Below are positions 1-6,219 of a stretch of 6,864 bases of DNA, one piece after another. The notes beneath the pieces were generated by a model, which was not told where the DNA came from, did not search any database, and saw only the letters and a program-made list of their open reading frames with translations. The position numbers and the translations under genes were made by a program. The stretch covers positions 1 through 6,864 of the forward strand of contig DHXA01000271.1 in the NCBI GenBank assembly GCA_002413455.1, written 5' to 3'. Position 1 is the stretch's first letter. The number at the start of each line of letters is the position of its first letter. The DNA is from Rhodanobacter sp. UBA5168 (GTDB taxonomy: Bacteria; Pseudomonadota; Gammaproteobacteria; Xanthomonadales; Rhodanobacteraceae).

Positions 1-266
1 GCCATCGCCGCCGGATCGAGCGCCACGCCCGCTCCACCGGCGGGATCGACCCGATACAGATCGCGCACCTGGCTGCCATCGCGCTTCAGCGAGTAGTACA
101 GGCTGCGGCCATCCACACTCCAGTACGGCTGCTCCACCGCCTGCCCGATCCAGTCGGGACTGGCCATGACGGTTTCCAGATCCAGCGGAGCCACGGCGGG
201 CCTGGTGGCCGCCGCCAGGGGCAGCACGGTGAGGGCCACGAAAGCAGCCGGCAGCAGTCGACGCAT
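1..266 (-). CDS. S9 family (DPP IV-like) peptidase, N-terminal part, gene cut by window edge
   Basis: The minus strand reads from an ATG at 266-264 without a stop to the window edge, giving 88 residues. It begins MRRLLPAAFVALTVLPLAAA, a signal peptide with a basic start, a hydrophobic core and Ala-rich cleavage region, so the product is predicted to be exported. The mature start contains the segments SPDWIGQAVEQPYWSVDGRS and LYYSLKRDGSQVRDLYRVD. From memory of the family, this is how the beta-propeller domain of bacterial S9 dipeptidyl-peptidase-type enzymes begins. Such enzymes release short peptides from the N-terminus of proline-containing peptides. The catalytic domain lies outside the window, so activity cannot be judged. 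A GGGGA stretch seven bases before the ATG can act as ribosome binding site. It is divergent from the prolyl-oligopeptidase-like gene starting at 416. The family call is fairly secure; the exact subfamily is not. Confidence 0.75.
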   Translation of the reverse strand, partial: MRRLLPAAFVALTVLPLAAATRPAVAPLDLETVMASPDWIGQAVEQPYWSVDGRSLYYSLKRDGSQVRDLYRVDPAGGAGVALDPAAM

Positions 267-290
267 GGATTTTCCCCAGGCAAAAAAACC

Positions 291-318
291 AGCATAGCCG
301 AGCACGGTAACGTGTCGC
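291..318 (-). promoter_or_regulatory. Candidate sigma-70 promoter for the leftward S9 peptidase gene
   Basis: On the minus strand, GCGACA (318-313) and TATGCT (296-291) are separated by 16 bases. Each matches four of six positions of the TTGACA and TATAAT consensus. Transcription would begin near 284, inside a run of seven T (288-282), leaving a leader of about 18 bases before the ATG. The rest of this divergent intergenic region shows no clear promoter for the rightward gene. This is a pattern match only. Confidence 0.3.
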
Positions 319-415
319 GGCCACCGTGCCAGAAGTCAGGCATGCGTCACGACCGGCTGCGGCCACGGCGCTGGCGCGCTACGCTGCGGTGTCTGTCCTT
401 GCCGGGGGTTCCGCC

Positions 416-2578
416 ATGCGTTTTGCCTTCGTTGCCGCCGCCGCGCTGTTCGCCGCCGGCACCACCTGCGCCGCCCAGCTGCCGCCCACCGAAACGCGGG
501 GGCCGCCGCGTGGCGATGTGTCGCTGATCGGCGGCACCACGCCACTGCCGCCGCCCACCGCGCAGCACGCCGACGCCAGCGTGATCCACGGCGTCACCGT
601 GAAAGATCCTTACCGCTGGCTGGAAAACCCTGCCGATCCGGCGGTGCAACGCTGGATCAAGGCGCAGAACGCGTATACCGAAGCCCAGCTGGCCGCGATG
701 CCGCAGGGCAAATCGCTCACCGCACGGGTGCAGCAGCTGGCGATCACCTCGACCACGCGCTCCGGCCCGATCCTGGCCGGTGGAACCTTGTTCTACATGC
801 AGCAGACACCACCGCAACCGCAGCCGGTACTGATTGCACAGGCATGGCCGGACGGTGCAGCGAAGACGCTGGTCGATCCGAATGCCGACCACGGCAGCAC
901 CGCGGTCACCGGCTACTGGCCATCGCCGCAGGGACGCTATCTCGCCTACGGCACCGCCGAGGGCGGCAGCGAGCTGACCACGATCCACGTACTCGACGCC
1001 GCCACCGGCAAGACGCTGGGCGACACCTTGCCGTGGGCTGGCGGCGGCACCACGCCGCAGGGCGTGGCCTGGGACGCGGATGAGAACGGCTTCAGCTACG
1101 TGCGCTTTGCGCCGCCTGCGGCAGGCAAGGTGGTGGAACAGTTCAACGCCACGCTGGTGCATCACGCGCTGGGCCGGCCCGCCACCGCGGACACCGTGGT
1201 GTTCGGCCAGGGCTATTCGAAGGTCGCCGAATACGTGCTGGTGAATGCACCGGGCACGGCGCAGGCCGCGGTGCTCGCGTACGACGGCGACGGCGGCCCG
1301 GCCGAGGTGTTCCTGCATCGCGGCGACACGTTCCAACACGTGCTCGATCGCAGCGCGAACGTGCGCACGGCCGCCTGGGTGTCTGGACGTCTGTATGTAG
1401 CGTCGTTCCGCGATGCGCCGCGCGGCCGGATCGTGGCCATCGACGCGGATGGCAAGTCCGTGCCGGTGTTGGCCCAGCGCGAGGGCGCGATCCAGCAGAT
1501 CGCCGCGCTCGGCGACGGTTTTCTGGTGGTGCGCAGCTGGGGGCCGGACTGGTGGATCGAGCAATACGACGCCGGCGCGACGCTCGTGCGCAAGTTGCCG
1601 CTGCCGGCGCACGGCATCGGCGTGGGCGAGATCGCTTCGGAGTCCGGTCAGCCCAAGGCGCTGATCAGCTACAGCGGCTGGACCACGCCGGAACGCTGGG
1701 TGGAATACGACGGCCGCAGCGGCGCGCTGAAAACCGTGTTCGAGGTGAAGCCGGCGGCCGACTATTCCAGGGTGACCGTGCAGCGCATCGACGGCACATC
1801 GAAGGATGGCACGAAGATTCCGGTGACCGTGCTGTCGCTGCCAGGCACCACCCCGAACGGCGCACGGCCGACCATCCTGTACAGCTACGGCGGTTTCGAT
1901 ATCCCGATCAAGCCGGGCTTCATCGGTGCGAATCTCGCGTGGCTGGAACGCGGCGGCGTGCTCGCCTACGCGAACATTCGTGGCGGCAACGAGAACGGCC
2001 AGGACTGGCACGCGCAGGGACAGCAACTGCACAAGCAGAATGTGTTCGACGATTTCCACGCCGCCGCGCTGGCGCTGTTCGACGCGCGCTGGACCGACCG
2101 CGCCCACCTGGGCATCCTCGGCGGCAGCAACGGCGGCCTGCTGATGGGCACGCAGATCGTGCAGCATCCGGGCGACTATCGCGCGGTGATGGCGAAGGTC
2201 GGCATCCACGACGTGCTGCGCCACGAGACCGCGTTCGCGAACGGCCCGTACAACGTCAGCGAATACGGCAGCATCACCGACCCGGCGCAGTTCAAGGCCA
2301 CCCTGGCGTATTCGCCGCTGCAGAATGTGCAACCGCATACCGCGTATCCGGCCGTACTGATGACCACCGGCGCCAACGATCCGCGGGTGGCGCCGTGGCA
2401 ATCGCGCAAGTTCGCCGCCGCGCTGCAGGACGCCACCACGTCGACGCAACCGATCATGCTGCTGACCCGCACCAACGCCGGCCACGGCATCGGCGCACCG
2501 TTCAGCCAGCGCGTCGGCGATACGGCGATCGGTCTGACGTTCTTCGCGCATGAGCTGGGGCTGGATACCGCACCGTGA
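416..2578 (+). CDS. Exported prolyl oligopeptidase family serine peptidase (S9A-like)
   Basis: This 720-residue protein hydrolyses peptide bonds in short peptides, classically after proline, probably in the periplasm. Residues 1-20 form a signal peptide (MRFAFVAAAALFAAGTTCAA). DPYRWLE at 64-70 is the hallmark of the S9 N-terminal region. A beta-propeller follows to about residue 440, then an alpha/beta-hydrolase domain. The triad is Ser571 (GGSNGG), Asp655 (NDPRV) and His690 (NAGHG), spaced much as Ser554, Asp641 and His680 of porcine prolyl oligopeptidase. Tyr491 (YGGF, oxyanion) and Arg657 are also present. The Trp that stacks on the substrate proline appears to be Asn613, and the usual RGGGEYG loop reads RGGNENG (522-528), so specificity may differ. 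A GTG at 326 would add 30 residues before the signal peptide; the ATG at 416, after a GGGGG stretch, is preferred. It is divergent from another S9 gene. Confidence 0.9.
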   Translation: MRFAFVAAAALFAAGTTCAAQLPPTETRGPPRGDVSLIGGTTPLPPPTAQHADASVIHGVTVKDPYRWLENPADPAVQRWIKAQNAYTEAQLAAMPQGKSLTARVQQLAITSTTRSGPILAGGTLFYMQQTPPQPQPVLIAQAWPDGAAKTLVDPNADHGSTAVTGYWPSPQGRYLAYGTAEGGSELTTIHVLDAATGKTLGDTLPWAGGGTTPQGVAWDADENGFSYVRFAPPAAGKVVEQFNATLVHHALGRPATADTVVFGQGYSKVAEYVLVNAPGTAQAAVLAYDGDGGPAEVFLHRGDTFQHVLDRSANVRTAAWVSGRLYVASFRDAPRGRIVAIDADGKSVPVLAQREGAIQQIAALGDGFLVVRSWGPDWWIEQYDAGATLVRKLPLPAHGIGVGEIASESGQPKALISYSGWTTPERWVEYDGRSGALKTVFEVKPAADYSRVTVQRIDGTSKDGTKIPVTVLSLPGTTPNGARPTILYSYGGFDIPIKPGFIGANLAWLERGGVLAYANIRGGNENGQDWHAQGQQLHKQNVFDDFHAAALALFDARWTDRAHLGILGGSNGGLLMGTQIVQHPGDYRAVMAKVGIHDVLRHETAFANGPYNVSEYGSITDPAQFKATLAYSPLQNVQPHTAYPAVLMTTGANDPRVAPWQSRKFAAALQDATTSTQPIMLLTRTNAGHGIGAPFSQRVGDTAIGLTFFAHELGLDTAP

Positions 2579-2579
2579 G

Positions 2580-2620
2580 CGCAGCGACGACGTGCCGGTA
2601 TCCCGCACACCGTCGCTGCG
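2580..2620 (+). terminator. Strong hairpin just after the peptidase stop, possible terminator
   Basis: CGCAGCGACG (2580-2589) and CGTCGCTGCG (2611-2620) form a perfect 10-bp stem. Inside it, GTGC (2592-2595) can pair with GCAC (2605-2608). The hairpin begins two bases after the TGA of the S9 peptidase gene, where a terminator is expected. No T-run follows, so it is not a classical intrinsic terminator. It could instead protect the 3' end of the mRNA or stall polymerase. Confidence 0.45.
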
Positions 2621-2662
2621 GCATGATGGCCATTCGCGCGGCGCGGGGGCGCTGGCGTTCAC

Positions 2663-2670
2663 AAGGAAGA
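2663..2670 (+). promoter_or_regulatory. Shine-Dalgarno sequence of the TonB-C-like gene
   Basis: AAGGAAGA lies seven bases before the ATG at 2678. It is the best ribosome binding site in the window and fixes the start of this gene immediately before a signal peptide. Confidence 0.7.
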
Positions 2671-2677
2671 GACCACG

Positions 2678-3448
2678 ATGAAAACTGTCACACTCTGCAT
2701 CGCCGCACTGTTGCTGACCTGTTCACTCTCGGCGCGAGCTGCCGACAAGCGCGAGCAGGGCTATACGATCGGTGCCAACGTGGATGCCCATGGGCATGTC
2801 ACAGCCACCCAACTCGATCCGGACGTATCCGCGCCGATCGCCGCGATCCTGGCCACTGCGGTGAAGCAATGGCAATTCGTGCCAGCCAAGCTCGACGGTC
2901 GGCCGGTGCCTGCACACACGTTTGTCCGGGCCAAATTGCAGGCGGTGGCGGATGCCAAAGGTCAGTACAGCGTGCGCATCCGGTTCTTGGGCAACGGTCC
3001 TCGCCTCGACAACAAGAGCAGGCAGCCGCATTACCCGCAAGATGCGATCCGCGCACGTGAAGCTGCATTCACCATCCTCGAAGCGACTGCGCAACCGGAC
3101 GGCAGCCTCACCGATATGGTGGTCAGCAGCAAATTCGAGGCTTGGCCATTGCCTCGCTCGTTCAAGCTTGCCGTGCTGGAGGCCGCCAGGCAATGGCATG
3201 TCGAACCCGAACAAGTCGATGGCCAGCCGGTAGCGACACACATGCGCATACCAGTGAACTTCAACCTGAACCCGCCCCAGTTCACCATGCAAGAAATCAA
3301 GATTCTGCGCGAGGCTGCGCGCAAGGAAACCGCTGCGGCGGATGCCGAGGCCAGCCAGCCCGGCATCCCGTTGCCATCCGACGAAGAAGTTGCACTGGAC
3401 AGCCCGCTGCATCCCAGCGCCGTTGCCACGATCACCAACGCCCCCTGA
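2678..3448 (+). CDS. Secreted protein with two TonB C-terminal-like units
   Basis: This 256-residue protein begins with a signal peptide (hydrophobic stretch 4-18, likely cleavage after ARA at 19-21), so it should be periplasmic. Two segments share one pattern: WQFVPAKLDGRPV at 65-77 and WHVEPEQVDGQPV at 173-185, each followed by a short beta-strand. The second is preceded by PHYPQDAIRA (117-126) and by TAQPDGSLTDMVV (137-149). This is the usual order in TonB C-terminal domains, where a 'YP..A' motif precedes the strands and a 'W.f.PA..dG.pv' motif follows. Unlike a classical TonB there is no retained membrane anchor and no Pro/Lys-rich spanning segment. A direct role in energising outer-membrane transport is therefore doubtful. 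The tail (200-256) is acidic and Ala/Pro-rich, with no domain I recognise. A gap of 16 bases separates it from the esterase gene. Codon use is slightly less GC-rich than in its neighbours, including an ATA codon in the segment MRIP. Confidence 0.75.
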   Translation: MKTVTLCIAALLLTCSLSARAADKREQGYTIGANVDAHGHVTATQLDPDVSAPIAAILATAVKQWQFVPAKLDGRPVPAHTFVRAKLQAVADAKGQYSVRIRFLGNGPRLDNKSRQPHYPQDAIRAREAAFTILEATAQPDGSLTDMVVSSKFEAWPLPRSFKLAVLEAARQWHVEPEQVDGQPVATHMRIPVNFNLNPPQFTMQEIKILREAARKETAAADAEASQPGIPLPSDEEVALDSPLHPSAVATITNAP

Positions 3449-3464
3449 CTTTACCGAGTACCGC

Positions 3465-4127
3465 ATGACCCTGCCCACCGTCGAACACGAAACCGCCGTC
3501 AACCCGCTCTACAGCATCATCTGGCTGCACGGCCTCGGTGCGGACGGCAACGACTTCGCGCCGATCGTGCCGGAGCTGGTAGACCCTGCATGGCCGCCGC
3601 TGCGCTTTGTGTTTCCGCATGCGCCGGTGCGACCGGTGACGATCAACAACGGCATGTCGATGCGTGCGTGGTACGACATCTACGGCTTCGATATGAACGC
3701 GCGACAGGACGACGCGGGGATCCGTTCCTCGATCGCCGCCACCGAGGCACTGATCGCTCGCGAACACGAGCGCGGCGTGCCCAGCGAGCGCATCGTGCTC
3801 GCCGGCTTCTCGCAGGGCGGCGCCATCGCGCTCTCCGCCGGACTGCGTCATCCGGAAAAGCTGGCCGGCATCGTCGCGCTGTCGGCCTATCTGCCGATGC
3901 ATGGCGCGCTGGCCGCCGAGCGCAGCGCGGCGAATGCGGCCACGCCGATCTTCTGGGGCCACGGCACCGCCGATCCGGTCGTGGCACTGCAGCGTGGCGT
4001 CGACTCGCATGACCTGCTGCAATCGCTGGGCTATACGCTGGAATGGCACACCTATCCGATGGCCCATGCGGTCTGCGCCGAGGAAATCGGTGACCTGCGT
4101 CGCTGGCTGACCCGACACCTGGCCTAG
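3465..4127 (+). CDS. Carboxylesterase / lysophospholipase-like alpha/beta hydrolase
   Basis: This 220-residue protein belongs to the phospholipase/carboxylesterase family (Abhydrolase_2). Its members hydrolyse esters of short to medium acyl chains and lysophospholipids, usually in the cytoplasm; no signal peptide is visible here. LHGLGADGNDF (21-31) is the oxyanion-loop region. The triad is Ser116 (GFSQGG), Asp170 (GTADPVV) and His201 (MAHAVC), each two residues beyond Ser114, Asp168 and His199 of Pseudomonas fluorescens carboxylesterase II (EstB). RAWYDIYGFD (67-76) is also typical. Length is normal for the family. The ATG at 3465 gives a start close to the first beta-strand; a longer frame upstream would overlap the preceding gene and has no better start. 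It begins 16 bases after the TonB-C-like gene and ends 31 bases before algZ, so it may be cotranscribed with either. The natural substrate is unknown. Confidence 0.93.
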   Translation: MTLPTVEHETAVNPLYSIIWLHGLGADGNDFAPIVPELVDPAWPPLRFVFPHAPVRPVTINNGMSMRAWYDIYGFDMNARQDDAGIRSSIAATEALIAREHERGVPSERIVLAGFSQGGAIALSAGLRHPEKLAGIVALSAYLPMHGALAAERSAANAATPIFWGHGTADPVVALQRGVDSHDLLQSLGYTLEWHTYPMAHAVCAEEIGDLRRWLTRHLA

Positions 4128-4134
4128 CGGCGCC

Positions 4135-4165
4135 CGCGCATGCGGCATACTTGCCCGCATGCGCG
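4135..4165 (+). repeat. Perfect 11-bp inverted repeat covering the algZ start codon
   Basis: CGCGCATGCGG (4135-4145) and CCGCATGCGCG (4155-4165) are exact inverted copies separated by nine bases. The right arm contains the algZ ATG at 4159-4161. No T-run follows, so it is not an intrinsic terminator. In mRNA the stem would bury the start codon; in DNA it could be a binding site for a dimeric protein. Its function is not known. Confidence 0.6.
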
Positions 4166-5211
4166 AACCCAAGCCAACCGGCGGCCCGCGCGGCCGCGTC
4201 GAACACAGCCCGTTACCGGATTTTTGCCGGCTGCCGGCCTTGTTCGCCCTGTTCGTGGTCGGCGCGTTGACGGTGACGGTGATGTGGCTGGCGCGCGACA
4301 ACCAGCGCGACTGGCCCGCCTACAGCGTCAGCATGCTGTTCGTGACCTGGCTGGCGCTGGTGATCGCGGTAACCCTGTGCAAGCTGCGCACGCTGTTGCA
4401 GCGCCTGCCCGGACGCACACCATATGCTGGCGTGTGGCTGCTGATCGTGCTGATCGTGAGCGCCGCCAGCGCGGTGGCGCGCTGGCTCGACGGCTCGCTG
4501 CAGATGAACCTGATCAGCAGCAGCATGCGCGTCTTCGTGCGCGACAACGTGCTGATCGCCGCGCTGCTCGGCGCGGCGATGCTGCGCTACTTCTATGTAC
4601 TGGCACAGTGGCAGGCGCGGCTGGCCGCGGTGACGCGGGCGCAGGTCGAGGCGCTGCAGGCGCGCATCCGCCCGCACTTCCTGTTCAACAGCATGAACAC
4701 GGTGGCGGCGCTGATCCGGGTCGATCCCGCCGCGGCCGAACGCACGGTGGAGGATCTGTCCGAACTGTTCCGCGCCGCACTGGGCCAGCACGACACCGGC
4801 GACGGCACGCTGGGCGAGGAGCTGGCGCTGGTCGAGCGCTACCTGGCGATCGAACAATTGCGTCTGGGGGCGCGCCTGCACGTGCGGCGCGAACTGGATG
4901 ACCTGCCGGCCGGCTTTCCGCTGCCGCGCCTGCTGCTGCAGCCGTTGGTGGAGAATGCGGTGCGCCACGGCATCCAGCCGCTGCGCGAAGGTGGCGAGGT
5001 GATCCTGCGTGGCCAGCGTGAGGGCGATGGCGTGCGCATCGAAATCATCAACCCGCTGCCGACCACGCCGCCCGAGCGCGGCAACGGCCACGGCCTGGAC
5101 AGCGTGCGTCAACGCATCGTGTATCGCTACGGGCCGCTGGCGAAAGTGCAGGCCGGGCCGCAGGGAGATCACTTCGTAGTGCTGCTGCAACTGCCGGGAA
5201 CCTCGGCGTGA
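4159..5211 (+). CDS. algZ: AlgZ/LytS-type membrane sensor histidine kinase
   Basis: This 350-residue kinase is the sensor half of a two-component system with the downstream LytTR regulator. Four hydrophobic segments (about 26-44, 57-77, 91-106 and 130-147) place the N-terminal half in the inner membrane. There is no large periplasmic domain. The His-kinase region begins with ALQARIRPHFLFNSMN (165-180), phosphoacceptor His173, then VEDLSELFRA (197-206), closely matching P. aeruginosa AlgZ/FimS. The ATP-binding domain keeps an N-box, LLQPLVENAVRHGI (259-272), and a G-box, GNGHGLDSVRQR (308-319). The start at 4159 precedes the first membrane segment, but no Shine-Dalgarno is visible and the codon sits in an 11-bp inverted repeat, so initiation may be weak or controlled. 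The stop overlaps the regulator start (TGATG), implying translational coupling. In Pseudomonas the pair controls twitching motility and alginate; the signal here is unknown. Confidence 0.9.
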   Translation: MREPKPTGGPRGRVEHSPLPDFCRLPALFALFVVGALTVTVMWLARDNQRDWPAYSVSMLFVTWLALVIAVTLCKLRTLLQRLPGRTPYAGVWLLIVLIVSAASAVARWLDGSLQMNLISSSMRVFVRDNVLIAALLGAAMLRYFYVLAQWQARLAAVTRAQVEALQARIRPHFLFNSMNTVAALIRVDPAAAERTVEDLSELFRAALGQHDTGDGTLGEELALVERYLAIEQLRLGARLHVRRELDDLPAGFPLPRLLLQPLVENAVRHGIQPLREGGEVILRGQREGDGVRIEIINPLPTTPPERGNGHGLDSVRQRIVYRYGPLAKVQAGPQGDHFVVLLQLPGTSA

Positions 5212-5915
5212 TGCGCGTCCTGATCGTGGACGACGAACCGCTCGCGCGCGCGCGCCTGGCCGCACTGCTGGGCGACTGCGACGGCGTGGAGGTCGTCGGC
5301 AGCGTCGGTGATGGCGAAGCCGCGCTGGGCGCACTCGGCGAACTGCACCCGGACGTGCTGCTGCTGGACATCAACATGCCTGGCCTCAGCGGCACCGCCG
5401 TTGCGCAGCGACTGGCCGGCCGCACGCGACCGCAGGTGATCTTCTGTACCGCCTACGAAGCGCACGCGCTGAAGGCGTTCGATCTGGGCGCGGTCGACTA
5501 CCTGCTCAAGCCGGTGCGGCTGGAACGCCTGCGCGATGCGCTGCAGCGCGCGCAACGCCGCCTCGCCGACGCACCACGCGAACCGACGGCGTACCTGCAC
5601 GGTCGGCTGCGTGGCGAACAGGTGCGCATCGCGCTTGCCGAAGTGATCTGCCTGCTCGCCGACGAAAAATATGTCGTCGTGCAACACCGCCGCGGCGAAC
5701 TGCTGATCGAGGAATCGCTGCGCCAGCTGGAAGAGGTCCACCCCGACCAGCTGATCCGCCTGCACCGCAACTGCCTGGTGCCACCGGCACGCCTGCTCGG
5801 CATCAAGACGCTCGCCGACGGCCGCGTACTGGCCCGCCTCGACGGCACCGAACTCAACCCCGAGATCAGTCGGCGCAATCTGCCGGCGGTGCGCAAGGTG
5901 CTGCGGCTGGGTTGA
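5211..5915 (+). CDS. algR: AlgR-like LytTR response regulator
   Basis: This 234-residue regulator has an N-terminal receiver domain (about 1-118) and a C-terminal LytTR DNA-binding domain (about 129-232). The receiver shows the acidic pair Asp7-Asp8, phosphoacceptor Asp53 (LLLDINMPG), Thr80 (VIFCTA) and Lys100 (YLLKPVR). The LytTR part contains EVICLLADEKYVVVQHRRGE (144-163) and LIRLHRNCLV (181-190), both close to the matching stretches of P. aeruginosa AlgR. Phosphorylation by the kinase encoded immediately upstream is expected to control binding to LytTR-type promoter repeats. The ATG at 5211 shares one base with the kinase stop; a GTG at 5208 would only add one Met. Pseudomonas AlgR is slightly longer (248 residues), mainly through a longer inter-domain linker. 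The gene that follows is not hemC, which adjoins algR in Pseudomonas. Family and domain calls are firm; the orthology-based name is likely. Confidence 0.92.
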   Translation: MRVLIVDDEPLARARLAALLGDCDGVEVVGSVGDGEAALGALGELHPDVLLLDINMPGLSGTAVAQRLAGRTRPQVIFCTAYEAHALKAFDLGAVDYLLKPVRLERLRDALQRAQRRLADAPREPTAYLHGRLRGEQVRIALAEVICLLADEKYVVVQHRRGELLIEESLRQLEEVHPDQLIRLHRNCLVPPARLLGIKTLADGRVLARLDGTELNPEISRRNLPAVRKVLRLG

Positions 5916-5927
5916 GTTCGCCCTGCC

Positions 5928-5941
5928 TGCAGTCGGCTGCA
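5928..5941 (+). terminator. Small hairpin after algR, weak terminator candidate
   Basis: TGCAG (5928-5932) and CTGCA (5937-5941) enclose the stable-type loop TCGG, 12 bases after the algR stop. The stem is only five base pairs and no T-run follows, so termination may be partial or absent. The rest of the 88-base gap to the DUF2945 gene shows no convincing promoter. Confidence 0.2.
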
Positions 5942-6003
5942 CCTTGCGTAGACGCGCGATGCGTTGCAATGCTCGTCCTTCGACCATCCGCGAGTGGACG
6001 ATC

Positions 6004-6216
6004 ATGAGCCATCCATTCAAGGTCGGCGACCATGTGCGCTGGAATTCCGAAGCCGGTGACGTGAGCGGCAAGATCGTCAAGGTGCATGTACGCGACACCG
6101 ACTACAAAGGCCACACGCGCCACTGCAGCGAGGATGATCCTCAGTACGAAATCAAGAGCGACAAGACCGACCACATCGCCATGCACAAGGGCGCGGCCCT
6201 GCACAAGATCGACTGA
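6004..6216 (+). CDS. DUF2945 / HVA1-family TUDOR-like small protein
   Basis: This 70-residue protein starts MSHPFKVGDHVRWNSEAGDV and continues with SGKIVKVH, the usual opening of the DUF2945 family (hypervirulence-associated protein, TUDOR domain). The C-terminal part, DDPQYEIKSDKTDHIAMHKG (44-63), is also typical: family members end with a 'P.Y.ikSdktg..A.Hk...L' pattern. The fold is a small SH3/TUDOR-like beta-barrel. Molecular function in bacteria is not established, and the family name comes from a fungal report. No signal peptide or membrane segment is visible, so it should be cytoplasmic. The ATG at 6004 is chosen because the family motif begins directly after it and a GAGTGGA stretch lies five bases upstream. 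A TTG at 5944 would add 20 residues with no family resemblance. It ends three bases before the DUF488 gene, so the two are very likely one operon. Confidence 0.85.
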   Translation: MSHPFKVGDHVRWNSEAGDVSGKIVKVHVRDTDYKGHTRHCSEDDPQYEIKSDKTDHIAMHKGAALHKID

Positions 6217-6219
6217 GCG

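Noticed and set aside
326..415. GTG start adding 30 residues to the prolyl oligopeptidase-like protein
   Set aside because: It would place a polar, Arg-containing extension ahead of a clear signal peptide that begins exactly at the ATG at 416.
347..2662. Very long open frame on the minus strand opposite the prolyl oligopeptidase-like gene
   Set aside because: It is rich in Arg, Ala and His with no recognisable domain and mirrors the GC-rich third positions of a plus-strand gene that has full family motifs. It is a typical antisense shadow in high-GC DNA.
4140..4901. Alternative frame starting at the ATG in the left arm of the inverted repeat
   Set aside because: The translation is an Arg/Ala-rich out-of-frame reading of algZ with no motif.
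5243..5255. Alternating CG tract near the start of algR, a possible slippage or phase-variation site
   Set aside because: It is short and simply encodes Ala-Arg-Ala-Arg after the DDEPL motif, a common outcome in high-GC genes. No sign of variation can be seen in one sequence.
4213..5334. Long minus-strand frame opposite the kinase gene
   Set aside because: Gln/Arg/His-rich low-complexity translation without motifs, opposite a well-supported histidine kinase.
5959..5975. TTGCAA-centred near-palindrome before the DUF2945 gene as an operator
   Set aside because: The symmetric part is only about six bases plus flanking GC, which is expected by chance, and no promoter elements are well placed around it.
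5169..6098. Minus-strand frame opposite algR and the following gap
   Set aside because: No domain is recognisable, it covers a well-supported response regulator, and its upstream end falls inside the DUF2945 gene.
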